Shown here one piece after another: positions 52,125-63,234 of a DNA stretch of 64,000 nt (its first letter is position 1; the number at the start of each line of letters is the position of its first letter). The notes under the pieces are model-generated. The model searched no databases. It worked only from the letters and a program-made list of their open reading frames with translations, and was not told where the DNA came from. The DNA comes from Dendrolimus kikuchii (taxonomy: Eukaryota; Arthropoda; Insecta; Lepidoptera; Lasiocampidae). The stretch covers positions 12,372,388-12,436,387 of the forward strand of contig CM034406.1 of assembly GCA_019925095.2 (NCBI GenBank), given 5' to 3'. The position numbers were made by a program, and so were the translations under genes.

Positions 52125-52560
52125 CTATGTAATAAATGCTGCCAGAGGGAAACGTGCCCAGAAGGCTGGCTGCATTGTCACGCTGTATAGTAATGCTGAA
52201 TCACTGGGCGAAATACGAACCAACCTCCTGATCATGGAAGACAAAAAAAGAGTTTCTACCAATTTCTTTGCCGATGGACCCCACGGACCTAATCTTTCAA
52301 CCTCGCACAGCGTAAATATGTATCCCCTACCTAAGGTTCCATGTTTGTGCCGTTTCAGAGCTTCATCTGTTGAAGCAGCATTGCCAGCCCCTAATTCAGT
52401 TATTGGCAGATGTGACGGTGCCAGAATGTCGACATTGATGACGCATGTCGCATCACACACAAGCGGCCGTTCCATCTTCCAAGGAATAAGTGATACACTC
52501 TGTCCTCGTGGCATCGTCGCGCACCAAGTCATTCGAGTATGGCTGGTATGCTGACGCTGA
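52125..52560 (-). pseudogene. LINE family E C-terminal domain, longest copy
   Basis: Minus-strand frame: SLIPWKMERPLVCDATCVIN, LAPSHLPITELGAGNAASTD, RLGPWGPSAKKLVETL, and, after a shift, ITIQRDNAASLLGTFPSG. In related elements I recall this region as RPDG...PWxxGRxLxWDxTCVDTLAPSH...VETLGPWG...AQRISLAIQRGNAASxLGT. The spaced PD...D pattern suggests a restriction-like endonuclease, which is inference. The PD is degenerate here. The plus-strand open frame 52234-52554 is its shadow. Confidence 0.65.
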
Positions 52561-53337
52561 CAAGAGTTCAGCGGATGATGTCATTAAATATTAAATCAAT
52601 ATTTTTTTACGAATCAAAATGTCTATTAAGTTTTCAAAACACCAATAGTGCAAATTACTTTTGGCTAAATCACTATAAAAAATGTTGTATTTGCCTCTCA
52701 AATTAACTGTAATTAATTATATTATATGAGCCAATTAGAGATTCCTCACGATAATTAATAGTATTTTTAATTAAGTAGTTTACATGTTTACTTGCGTATC
52801 TATGTGGAAAAAAAGTAGGAAAAGTTGTGTATATATTGCATGTGAATTAATTGATATTATTATGTTTAGACGTATTTTCTAACAGTGTAACATCGTTAAG
52901 CGCAAACTTAATTTTACTTTTTATTAGTATTTCCTTGTTTATTATTGTTTTGTCATCGCTGGAGGCTTATAAATAGCTTCTCTTTGTAACCTAGTTACTA
53001 TTATTTTAACTTTTGGCTATAAATAAGAAAAAATGAAAAGACAATCGCTTCAATATTAAGATCCGTTACAAATCATAGCCTCTACCTCCAAGTGGTCGTA
53101 GAGGCAATACCACCAATAAGATCAATCGGGCCAGTCCGTGGGTGGCGTGATCAATTGCGACCGATGCCACGCATTGATTGCGACCAAATTGCTAACTCGT
53201 GACTACGCTTTTCACTGGATGAAGTCTTTAAGGTTTTTGGTAATTCTTACCGGCCAGTTTGCTGTACGTTCGATAATTGAGTTATTTGTGTCAATATTTA
53301 AAATTAAGGATATTATTTACTATACCTACACCTACCG
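52561..53337. other. Unassigned
   Basis: 53140-53200 has two ATTGCGACC phrases 40 bp apart. No gene or family recognised. Confidence 0.35.
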
Positions 53338-53484
53338 TCCACCTAGGCGTCCGCCGTGTAAGGCTGGGTTATGGATATTATTGCAGTCTGCATTGTGTAC
53401 GGCAACACCGAGCAGGATGCCTTTTAAGGCCTGCATGCTCCGTCCACCGCAGGACTGCCATGCAGGATACTGAATGGGCCTATT
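53338..53484. mobile_element. MITE-like element related to 56556-56727
   Basis: Ends CAGGACTGCCATGCAGGATA and CTGAATGGGCC, matching the 3' end of the 56.6-kb element (GACTGCAATGCAGGACCGTG, AATGGGCC). The start CTAGGCGTCCGCCGTGTAAG is a weak inverse of that end. Decayed. Confidence 0.45.
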
Positions 53485-54624
53485 GAATTTATTCGATATT
53501 CAAATGTAGAAATGTTTGTGGCCAGTCAAGGACATTAGAAACTCTATGTTTCTTGCGTGTCTTGGTATTCTCGATGTACATATAACTTTTCTCACCAAGC
53601 TGCCGGTAAAATTAATCTATAATATTTAAACTGTGTAATCGGTATAATATGCTGAACTAAATAATGTTTAATTGTAACGATTTTTCAATATGCTTCTAAT
53701 TTAGTAGTATTTCCAACCGTCTGTCCGTTCATATTTATATATCAGTATCTTTTTCAGAAACTACTGTGCCTTATTAAGGATGAAATTTGATAGGAAGATG
53801 TAGTTTTATGGCATACAATGATGCAGTAAAACTGCCAAAGAACTATAAGTTAGGGGTAGCCGACTATTGAGGTAACTGAGGGTTGAATTTGTTTTCAATA
53901 TGCAGTCATGTAGTGTATCGTAAGTCAGATCATGCTGCAAAGCAAAACCATAGCGATATCTTTTAATTACTTTGATATATAAGTCTATGGGTGTGAAAAT
54001 ATTAGCTGACAAATTTGTAAGAAATGTAGTACCCCGTCTTCTAAACTTTTAACTATCAAGTGAAAAGTTTGAAAAAAATCGTTAACATTAAAAAAAGTTT
54101 ATAGAACTTCAAAAATACTTTCAACGAAAATTGGTTTCAACATTATCTCTTTATTAAATTTTGAGATATGGGATATTTCTTATTAAATGCTTTTTATGGT
54201 TTCCTAGGCAAACGACGAAAACAGTGGATGTTTCTTATCTCTACGGAACTCTTCATAGTTCATGAATCGCCATGCATTAGCGTAATAATTAAAAAAAAGT
54301 AAAACTGTGTAGCTAAATGTCATAATTTAAAGTTCCCGCCATAAAGTCCGTGACGTAAAACATTATCTATGGAGCTCATAGAGAAGAGATCTGAAATCAT
54401 CGCCTCATTAAAATGAGGTCTGACGTAATTATCACCGAGTACCTCTTAAATTATGGGAATCAAGTGAGATCGTGGTAACTGCTAAACGTTTTTGCCACAA
54501 TGTTAGGATAGTATGGATGGGTGTAATTGTAATATTAAAAAATATATTTTTATAAAAATGACAAGTTACCATATACCATCTTAAACTAGGTTTTTTTTTA
54601 TTAGTAAATGATTTTATTTATTTA
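53485..54624. other. Unassigned, with a repeat fragment
   Basis: 53700-53830 (GTCTGTCCGTTCATATTTAT, TTTTTCAGAAACTACTGTGC) resembles 15880-15990. The rest is AT-rich and featureless. Confidence 0.35.
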
Positions 54625-55073
54625 CTAGCTGACCCGGCGTACTTCTTACCACCTCAGAATCAATAAATAAAAAAGCCAAATGATAATTGCAGAATGTTGC
54701 AACTTTAGTAAAAAATGTGGTCAAAATTTTACCGGAAGGACATCAAACGTTTGATATTCAAAACGAAAAAAATGAAAAAAAAAGTCTTCACTTTTAAATT
54801 TAATTTCATTTCAGAACGACTTTTAAATTTAATTGATTTCTAAACGTCGAGACGAACATCAAATACTTGACAGGTAGGAATAGTTTGTGAGGGAAAGCGA
54901 AATTATTGTTTTTTACTGTATTGCAAGCATTTTTTTTCATATTGACTCACCTTTTAAATCTTCCCTGGACTTCCACAAATAATTCAAAACCAAAATTAGC
55001 CAAATCAGTCCAGCCGTTCTCGCGTTTTAGCGAGACTAACGAACAGAAATTGATTTTTATATATATATAGATA
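54625..55073 (-). mobile_element. Helitron-like element
   Basis: Minus strand from TATATATATATAAAAATCAA near 55073, through CGCTAAAACGCGAGAACGGC and GGACTGATTTGGCTAATTTT, to TACGCCGGGTCAGCTAG at 54625 followed by T. The 3' end equals that at 49499. Confidence 0.75.
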
Positions 55074-56304
55074 CGCTTATCCTGTCTCTGGTTGAGTCAG
55101 AGATTGTTTTTTATTTTCCTTATATTTTTCGAAGAATTTAATCCTATTTTTACACTTTTACTTAGGAACTATTCTACTACTATTTCATTTACTTACTGTG
55201 TACTTACATATACAACTATTATTGTGTATTTATTTTCACATTTAGTAATTTACTAGCTTATGGTGGTAGAGTTTAAAAATAATTTTAATGGCAATTAGTT
55301 CAAACAAGTTACATTAATCAATTTTTGAGATATGGAATCTTTCCAACTTACCTTACCAACCTTAATAATTAAACAAATAAATTGTAACCAAGTAATAATA
55401 ACATTAGGTGTTCGTCGCCTTTAGGAAGCTCTTCACTCTACGAGAGCCGTTACGCATTTCATCAATATTTAATTTAACTGGCTTTATTTATTACAACATG
55501 ATATCTACTTTGCTTAACGTATAATTTTCGGGTAGATAATCACGAAACTTTTTACTTTTTCCTATTGGTCTGCAAATACAGCACCTGTAAAATATTAGAT
55601 GGATAACTTTTTGTTATTAACCAAGAGACCTTATTTTAACTTACGCAATAAATATAAAAGAAAAACATAGTGATATTAACAGTGAGCTATTTTATTATAA
55701 AATCCTATTAAATAGAAGAAATGCCAAATTTCACTCATTAATTGTTAAGAATATATAAATACTTAAACAGCTAAATATAATTGCTGGAATGAATTTTAAT
55801 GAAATTTAGTTAATGTTTATCTTAGATACTTGTAATAAAGATATAAGTACTATTTGCACTACGGAAATCGTAAAGTGCGGATTATAAGACAGATTACGTA
55901 GGCGAATCCGCGTGTAGGACCTTAATGCAAGATAGAAACACAAAAATCTTTAATAATTGACTGTTAAAATTTTGATATTTAATCAAAATGAATTTGTATT
56001 GCACCGCACGTAGGCTTTTACGCGTACCTCTAACGCACTAAAAAGTAAAAACGAGATATTAAAAATTCAATATTTGTAAGCAATCATAACCGATGGCATC
56101 CACATTAACACAACGCGGTCCACACCTCGGCCCAAAATTGGCCGAACAGTAAAAAACAAAGGTTGTAAAACCAACAAACTGAATATCACGGCACCTCTGC
56201 CTCGGGGAGCCGAAATTTAATCATACACATTATCCGGTTATGACAGCCAGCACTGGCCGGAATAGAGTGTGTTCACTCAGGGCAAAATTTGAAAAAAATT
56301 GATA
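55074..56304. other. Unassigned AT-rich DNA
   Basis: No gene or repeat recognised. 56115-56210 is slightly GC-richer. Confidence 0.4.
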
Positions 56305-56530
56305 GATCGATATATAACACTTTATTGTACACCAATACATAAATGAATTTAGAGACTAACGCTCTTATTCATATTGAGTTAAAGTAAGTTTGTAGGCTTC
56401 TTTAAAAGTCTACAAACTTACTGGAACTCAATATGAATAAGACCGTAAAACTATATTTAATTATGCACAAAGGGCAGTCTTATCGCTAAAAAGCGATCTC
56501 TTCCAGACAACACCAATCTAATTAATTTAA
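56305..56530 (-). mobile_element. CR1-like LINE (family C) 3' end split by a hairpin element
   Basis: Antisense: GGTGTTGTCTGGAAGAGATC, GCTTTTTAGCGATAAGAC, then, beyond the hairpin, GGTGTACAATAAAGTGTTAT near 56310. Interrupted at 56368-56446 by an inverted-repeat element. Confidence 0.7.
56365..56446. mobile_element. Short inverted-repeat element inside the family C LINE
   Basis: CTTATTCATATTGAG, AGTAAGTTTGTAGGC, small loop, then GTCTACAAACTTACTGGAAC and CTCAATATGAATAAG. Arms of about 32 bp with few mismatches. ACGGTCTTATTCATAT recurs alone at 57721, suggesting that element termini are dispersed. Confidence 0.6.
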
Positions 56531-56555
56531 ATTTAGAATGTAACTTCAGATTAGG

Positions 56556-56727
56556 CGCCCGTACACGATCCTGCAGTGTAGTCCTGATATGGGCGTGGCT
56601 TGCAGGACTTAAGAGGCATTCTGTTCGATGTTGCAGGTAGCAAAGCAGTCAGTAACAACATTTACAGTCCTGCATTACCCGGCGAACTGCTAGGCCGACT
56701 GCAATGCAGGACCGTGAATGGGCCACT
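56556..56727. mobile_element. MITE-like element with imperfect ~27-bp terminal inverted repeats
   Basis: GGCGCCCGTACACGATCCTG at the left end against the complement of CAGGACCGTGAATGGGCC at the right. Each end contains CCTGCA/TGCAGG words. The open frame 56600-56809 starts inside and is not a gene. Related decayed copy at 53338. Confidence 0.5.
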
Positions 56728-57242
56728 TAAGAACAGTAGTGTAATTTTTCACGGGAGTTTTTGGCGGGAACTGATAGGAGATGTTGTGCTGTGCAGTTTT
56801 ATTTTCTAAAAATGTATAAAATTACTCTAAAATGAACAATAGTTGTAGGATATTGATAGTTTTTGAGTAGTAATTATGTGTTTTGTGAGAAATGTGAACT
56901 GTATAGTCAAATGTGGCCTTTTGAGTTGTCACAAGAACTCCGTTGAATGGCACTAGCTGATTACCTACAGTTCATCTGTGCTACACATAGGCTTAAGAAA
57001 TGAAGAAACTATATTGTAAACTAAGATCTGGCTTAAAGGCCTAGCTGCCAAGCCATAAACTTAAATAAAAAAATGTAATTTTTCACAATGGCAGGAAAAA
57101 AAGAACTTGATCTATGTAGCATCGTCTGATGTGTTAAGGTCTTCAGTAAAGTTCAGACGAATTATAGGTCTTTGACCGACACCAATCAACGGGGTTCTTA
57201 TGAAAACTTGAAAGGTCACACTATACATTTATCCGTTTTTTT
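56728..57242. other. Unassigned
   Basis: AT-rich, no feature recognised. Confidence 0.4.
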
Positions 57243-57562
57243 ATCCGTGCAGGAACGTAGAAAGATTACAATTCCCTGCGGCTGGACGGCCTGTCGTAAG
57301 AGGCGACAAAACAACCCACAGCCAGGTGATAAGGTATTTGCCCGTCTGGATGGCTACCGCCCCCGGTGTAGAGAATGCCGTCATAACAACCTTGAGTTGT
57401 GTTCCGTCATTAGTGGCCAAGTTTCAGTATCCCTTAAGAGAGCAGCAGTGCATTTGTAGCACCTTTGGTGCTGCAAACGTCCATAGGCGATTGTAACCGC
57501 TTTCCATCAGGTGGGCCGTCTGCCTGTCTGTTGAACTCATGCAATAAAAATAAATAAATAAA
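57243..57562 (+). mobile_element. Family S short retroposon, sense, full length
   Basis: Starts CCGTGCAGGAACGTAGAAAG and ends GAACTCATGCAATAAAAAT with an ATAAATAAATA tail. The open frame 57172-57459 is internal to it. With 3365-3674 it gives the sense strand of the family. Confidence 0.8.
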
Positions 57563-57592
57563 AGTTGAAATTTCTCACATATCGCGCTTCAC

Positions 57593-57684
57593 CTGGGATA
57601 ATGTTATAGTTATTGAGTACGGTCAAGTGGGCATTACACACCTACATTTCCGTGAAATGGTCAATAACTATAACATTATCCCAG
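57593..57684. repeat. Perfect 24-bp inverted repeat, 44-base spacer
   Basis: Left arm CTGGGATAATGTTATAGTTA plus TTGA (57593-57616). The exact complement lies at 57661-57684. It sits 30 bp after the family S tail. Could be a small MITE or hairpin RNA. No second copy seen. Confidence 0.8.
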
Positions 57685-58849
57685 ATAACGAACTAACAAA
57701 AAAAAATACATAATTACTCTAACGGTCTTATTCATATTTTTTTTATTCACCTACTCCTCCGTCATATACCAAGGTAGAGACTTTTCTTTTTTGTGTCTTA
57801 AAACAAGACATGTAATTCTTTAAATCTAGGGAAACAAAGTGGGGGGTAATCTTTTTTGTCCTTTTTTCTATCTATCTGTCTTATATAATCTATCACATTT
57901 TTTATTATATATCTACTTTTCATCTATTTCTACCTATTTATTGCATTTTCTTAATATTTATTACATTTTTACATCGTTGTGGTCTTTTTTTAAATTGAGT
58001 TAGAGAAGTGTAAATTGTTTCATGTTGTCCGTTGTTTATACAATATATCCCAGTTGTGTTTTTATTTAAATAACTTTAATGTACAAAAACGGCTTATTTA
58101 GAATTTTATAATATTATACATATACTTTCTGAGTAAAATATCTGGGACAAATAAAAAGGAGACTGATTATTGTGTATCTAAACTTTTTATGTAATAGTCC
58201 AAATGGCTAGGAACTAAAACGTGACTAGATAGTCTTAGAACGTTAGAAGAACTTTCGCAAATACAACCTACTTCAATAACAACCTATAATTTTGTAATAA
58301 ACATTACAATCCTTTCACTACCAAAAGAATCGTAGAGAAACAAACAATACATAATTATATTTGGATCATACTGTATCATAGTCTTGTAGTAATTTATAAT
58401 GTACGCTCGCCCTGTATAATTAGGTCCGGTCTGAGCTTCGTTGATTGCTTATTATATTGATGTTTCAATTTTATACTCATTTTTATGGTCATCGACCAAC
58501 CATGGGGGGTTGGCCACCCATACCGTCTTATGTTCCTTTCACTCGAGTAATAACTCTCATAAGACCATCTTCGTTCGGTTTTACTACGGTGATAGCTTGA
58601 TTTTATGTCTCATTCCTTCTTGTATATTGTGAGGGAATGCTGTCTCTTTTTGGTGCGAGGTCTGATTATGGCGGGTGAGGAAAGTTGCTCCTCGGCCGTG
58701 ATGATGGTTAAAGGAAGTATAAGTAGACGAACTTACAGGCAGGTGTATAAATTCAAGTAAGTTTTCAATTTTTAAAATATTATAACGTACCTTTTTATTA
58801 TACTACATTGTAATTCTTTACGCTACCACGACATATGAGTCGTGATAGC
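57685..58849. other. Unassigned
   Basis: 57719-57740 repeats TAACGGTCTTATTCATAT. 58410-58730 is of higher complexity (CAACCATGGGGGGTTGGCCA, GGAAAGTTGCTCCTCGGCCG), with open frame 58441-58632, unrecognised. Confidence 0.35.
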
Positions 58850-59115
58850 GTAATGGTTAGGACACGCGTCTCAAAAAGGGCGCGGGTTCGATCCTGGCCG
58901 GAACGCATGCACCACTTAGTCAGTTTTCTGATCTGATGTGATATTGTTACAGTTATCACGTACTAACAAAGGTGAAGGAAAACATCGTGATGCAATCTGC
59001 ACATCGAGATAACCGATGTGTCAAACCTGCCAACCCGCCTTACACAAGCGTAGCGGGTATACTTTCCGATCCCCCTATAATGGAAGGCTCGAGCCCAGCA
59101 GTGGGACATTTATTT
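58850..59115 (+). mobile_element. tRNA-derived SINE, sense, full length
   Basis: Head GTCGTGATAGCGTAATGGTT (A-box region), then CGCGGGTTCGATCCTGGCCG (B box), body GAAAACATCGTGATGCAATC and GAGATAACCGATGTGTCAAA, end CCCAGCAGTGGGACATTTAT. Same family as 26845-27133. The upstream CGCTACCACGAC (58820-58831) can pair with GTCGTGATAGCG across CATATGA, which is probably part of the tRNA-like region or target. Confidence 0.85.
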
Positions 59116-59219
59116 ATATTATTTATTATACTTTTAATATGAATTTCAAATTACTTTTTAAGTCAAAATTTAAATTCAATCGAACTGTAAAATACGCGGC
59201 TGAAGCTAATTTTTTTTTA

Positions 59220-59670
59220 GATGTTTTGTCTGTTTGTTCGGGATTCACGTAAAAACAACTGGGCCGATTTCGATGCAGTTATCGCTGATCGACAGTAAAT
59301 TCATAGACTCAAACTCTGCACTACTTTTTATCCTGGGGGGAATCTCGCGGGAATTTTTCTGGGAATCATTTAAAATGGTCAGATAAAAAAATCTAATTCC
59401 AAGGTGATTTTTCACTGATCAATTGCAAATTTTATGTAATAAAATGTGTGATTTTACTTATAACGGGAATTCCACGGGAATTTTTCCTGGAGCGGTTGGA
59501 AGTTGCTCGGGCGCATGGAAATTAGTTTATTCCGACACAGTTTTCACTAAAACGATAGCTTTATTCTTTTTTAAATGCTGTGGTATTTGTGCCCCGGGAA
59601 TCCCACGGGAATTTCGAGTCAAGCGTGGAAGAAGTTGCGCGCATATCCTAGTCACTTATAAAACATAACT
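59220..59670 (+). repeat. Probable repeat with three GGGAATTCCCACGGGAATTT-like units
   Basis: CTCGCGGGAATTTTTCTGGG (59345), TTCCACGGGAATTTTTCCTG (59471) and TCCCACGGGAATTTCGAG (59600) recur about 130 bp apart. The opening TGTTCGGGATTCACGTAAAA and CTGGGCCGATTTCGATGCAG are Helitron-like phrases. It looks like a tandemly expanded Helitron-type repeat. Ends not found. Confidence 0.45.
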
Positions 59671-59910
59671 CTGAAAAGCTACTAGACTCTTCTACTAGAT
59701 GGTGTCACAAGTCATTCTTCTCTCGCTTTTGACTTTATTATTAACGTACTTTTTAGATCAAATCAATCAAAATTCGAAAGCATAAGTTTTTTTTCAGAAT
59801 GAACATGCCCGTATTATTATGACTTGGTACGTATATATGTATATGATGATTATAGTACTCTTCATGTAAGATTTAAACGAAAAAACTTTTATAGGTATAA
59901 ATACTATGTA

Positions 59911-61292
59911 CATACATACATACATACATAACTTCACGCCAGTTCCCTTGCGGGGTAGGCACGAACAACAGACATCCTCCCGATCATGACATACGCGAGT
60001 GTGGTATTCGGCCATGTCAAGCCTGTCCTTTTAGATAAACTGCAAATCGTGCAGAATAAATTCATGCGCAGAGCCGTCGGTGCTCCCCTCTATATGCGTA
60101 ACGTCGACCTCCACCGCGATCTGGAGCTTCCCTCCATCAAAAACTACATTACGTCGCTCTCGCGTAAGTATTTCGATCTCGCGCCGCACCATCGAAATCC
60201 GCTCGTCGTGTCCGCGTCCGATTATAAGCCTCGTCGAAAGGCTCTTGTGCGACGACCGCGTAACGTCCTGACGGACAGAGTCGACGTTATTACGAAACGG
60301 CTGGCCCGGATCAGTCCGCCCACGGTTAGAACAGTAGGCTGGCAGGCACCGACAGACAGACACAGACGGCGGCGTCTCAGACGCCGCCAATCAAGATCTC
60401 TCCACGTCCCCGCGAGGGACGCTAGGAGACATAGCTCACCCCACAGGATAGACTAGGCGTGTTGCTGGGAAGTTTCTTTCGCCGTTTCTTCTCTCCCAGC
60501 CATAACACGTTACGAAACGGCAGTAAGATAGCGTAGGCCACCGCAAACCACCGATCCCGGCCCGCCGTGATCCTTCCCTTCGGGCTTTATATTACCCGTC
60601 GCCCGTTCTCAATTAGTATTTTGTGTCGCCCTATGGTGGGCATCATTAAATTCATTCCCCATTCATGGCAACAGTCCAGCCGAGGTAAAACTCCTTAGGG
60701 AGCTCCCTCGAGCAAGTTGCCCCCCCCCGGGCTCGAGCGCCTTCGCTTCGCGAAGGCACTCGCCCCAGAGACCCCGGTAAAGTGGTAAGGTCTTCGGACC
60801 AACAACATAAAGTCAAGTCCAATATTAAAAAAAAAAAAACGAACAACAGAGTGCCATTTAGGCTTATTCTTACACACCTCACTTGCCTCTTTGACATTCA
60901 TAACTCTTGTCATGCACACTCGTCTGTTCTTAAGGCTCCTGACATCACCTTCTGCTAGTACACGATCAATTTGATCATGGAAGGTGTGTCGTGGCCTTCC
61001 ACGACTTCTGCATCCATCCACTTTTGCATTGTATATCTGTTTAGTCATTCTTTCATCATGCATTCTTTCCACATGCCCGAACCACCGGAGCATTCCTTTC
61101 CTTACCTTCACCCCGACACTCTCTTTCAGACCAACTCTCTTTCTTACTTCGGTATTACGAACGCGGTCCGCGAGCGTCACTCCGCAGATTTTGCGCAGTG
61201 CTCGCATCTCGACCGCGTTTACTCTACTTTCATGCTCTCTCTTCCATACCCAACTCTCGCATCCATACGTGAGCGTAGGTACCAGCACCACC
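59911..61292 (-). mobile_element. RTE-like LINE (family R), longest copy, with nested LINE
   Basis: AAATACTATGTA is duplicated at 59899-59910 and 61293-61304. Without the nested insertion the copy is ~504 bp. The minus strand encodes TLTYGCESWVWKREHESRVN, RKGMLRWFGHVERMHDERMT, GRPRHTFHDQIDRVLAEGDV and the end at PARELA-stop before an ATGT-repeat tail. CESW and MLRWFGHVERM are signature blocks of the region after the reverse-transcriptase palm. The open frames on the plus strand (60971-61432) are shadows. Confidence 0.88.
59973..60838 (+). pseudogene. Jockey-like LINE (family J) C-terminus and 3' UTR, nested
   Basis: 866 bp inserted in the family R copy, with ACGAACAACAGA duplicated (59961-59972, 60839-60850) and a poly-A tail (60827-60839). 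5'-truncated open frame to a stop at 60454: ILPIMTYASVVFGHVKPV, NKFMRRAVGAPLYMRNVDLH, SLSRKYFDLAPHHRNPLVVS and an arginine-rich end. These are the usual C-terminal blocks of Jockey-clade reverse transcriptases. The 3' UTR has a hairpin GCCTTCGC/GCGAAGGC near 60737-60755 and the GCCGTTTC/GAAACGGC stem. Confidence 0.9.
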
Positions 61293-61304
61293 AAATACTA
61301 TGTA

Positions 61305-63220
61305 TTACTTCGAAACATAATATTAAACGGATCAACCAAATTGAATCAATTTGGCTGAAAGGCGCGGACCTAAAAGGACACGATAGTATTCAATATAATG
61401 ATTCAAGTTTTTATATGAATTACTTTGGTTGATTCATTAAAACTGTAAGATAGCAATCAACGCTGAATAAGGTCGGCTTTACGGTCGAACGTGTCATGTA
61501 TTTGAACCATTTTCAATCGCGCATTTTGTTGCTTGCTGTATTTTACAGTACTTTATCAATTGTAAAGATAAGTTAGCTTCGAGACGTTTTTGCTTTTCTA
61601 GTAGTGTACTGTCAGCACATAAATAACCTAATACTTTTTATATATTTTTATATGCAGGTTTGTAATATGAAACTCATAATATTAAACGATATAAAAATAA
61701 TAAATATTAAACATAATTTTTAATACTAAATTTCAAGTTTATAAGTCCTGTAAATACAAATACTACTACAAACGCAAACACGTCTCGACGGTAATTTACC
61801 TGTATGTATGCACTTGCTTTGTATTATAAAGAAGATCTTAGGATACTTTTATATCAGTATATGGAAGAGTGAGTGCTGGGTTTGCTATAAAACGCTAGTA
61901 GTACGTAGTATTCAAATTCCCGCGATTCACAAATGTTCTGTAAAATCGTGAGTATGAATCGAATCGACATTTGAAATGTCGTTTCGATTCATACTGACGT
62001 CTCCGACTGGCGCCAACATGTATGAAAATCTGCATTCACTCTATTCAAATAAAAAAATTGCAACAAGCTATAGGTTAGTTGAATCATTCACACAGTGAGT
62101 ATATTTAAACGTAGTAGCGTATACATTTCTAATAAACTTGAAAAATCAATACTTAAATATTTTAACATAGGTACTATTCGATCGGCCACCTATCAGAAAC
62201 TCTCCGACTACTTACGAATCCCTTAACATTTTTGATGTTTTAAGAACGACTGACGAAATACTTCGATCAACCTGAACAACGAGCTGGCATGCATTCAAAG
62301 ATTCCAATGACAAATTCGTCGGTGGGACGTCTAATGAATTCGTTGAACATTATTTTATTCGTAGTTTAGGAATTTCTGTTGATTTTTCTTATTCTGTATT
62401 GTCTTTTCTTTGATATTGTTCGTTTGTTTTTGTTTCTAAAATCGTTCGGCCGAATTGATGTCGCGACTATCTCTTTTTGATCTTGTTTTTGAGACTACGA
62501 CGCTCAAAGTTTTGTGTTAACATTTTCAACCTTAATTCGTTGTTCGCCATTTTGTAATCTATACTACTATTATAAATCTGTATGTTCATTGTTTATATAC
62601 ATTTTTAAACATTTAACCGTTTTGCAACTTTATGATATTCGTTTTATACTTCTCAGACCCAAATACTACAATTAGAAAAAAACTATTAAAACCTCAACTT
62701 AAATTGTGAATTAATAAATCATAATAACATGTGTTTGTAGATGGAAGTCGAATAGACTTCCATCTACAAACGTTTACAAACTACTAAATTTTATGTAATC
62801 TAGTATAATAATAATCATAATAATTCAATAAAGTCACACAATTTACATCTTGTGTAATCACAAACATTTATCTTCTTTAATTCAAACCCAAATTAAATTT
62901 CTTTTTTTTATTTTCAAATTCAATTCGTAATAGATAAGATTAGGTATTCTTAGTATTTAATTCCAAATTCTGAATCTGAGTTTGAAATTAAAACAAATGT
63001 CATTGAAATTTATTGCTTTAGCAGCGATAATAAAAAAAAGGTAGAAAATCCAATATAAAGGTAAACAAATCAGCAATTAAAATGAAATCATTAATATGTC
63101 TGTCTACCTAGATGCAACCTGTTAATGGAAGAAATATTATACGATCATAGAATTCACAGTTCATCTTGTTTTCAAGTCTTCTTGTAAAAAAATATTAATA
63201 GCAATATGAAAAGATTGCCC
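61305..63220. other. Unassigned, with one repeat and two hairpins
   Basis: 61360-61470 matches 46311-46440. 61951-61995 is an inverted repeat with 22-base arms, one mismatch and a one-base loop (AGTATGAATCGAATCGACAT...). 62733-62771 is a perfect 17-bp inverted repeat, loop of 5. 62565-62590 (TCTATACTACTATTATAAAT) looks like a Helitron 5' end without a body. No exon recognised. Confidence 0.45.
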
Positions 63221-63234
63221 AAAAAGTTTGAGAA

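Noticed and set aside
52234..52554. 106-codon plus-strand frame
   Set aside because: Shadow of the antisense LINE family E coding remnant, which has recognisable motifs on the minus strand.
58850..58925. Possible tRNA gene
   Set aside because: A and B boxes are present, but the sequence continues into a repeat body found in reverse at 26845-27133, so it is the head of a SINE.
60031..60390. 119-codon minus-strand frame and 63-codon plus-strand frame inside the Jockey-like LINE
   Set aside because: Both overlap the frame carrying TYASVVFGH and NKFMRRAVGAP, the authentic reverse-transcriptase C-terminus.
60971..61432. Two plus-strand frames of 124-153 codons
   Set aside because: Antisense to the family R reverse-transcriptase end. 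Composition follows from that strand.
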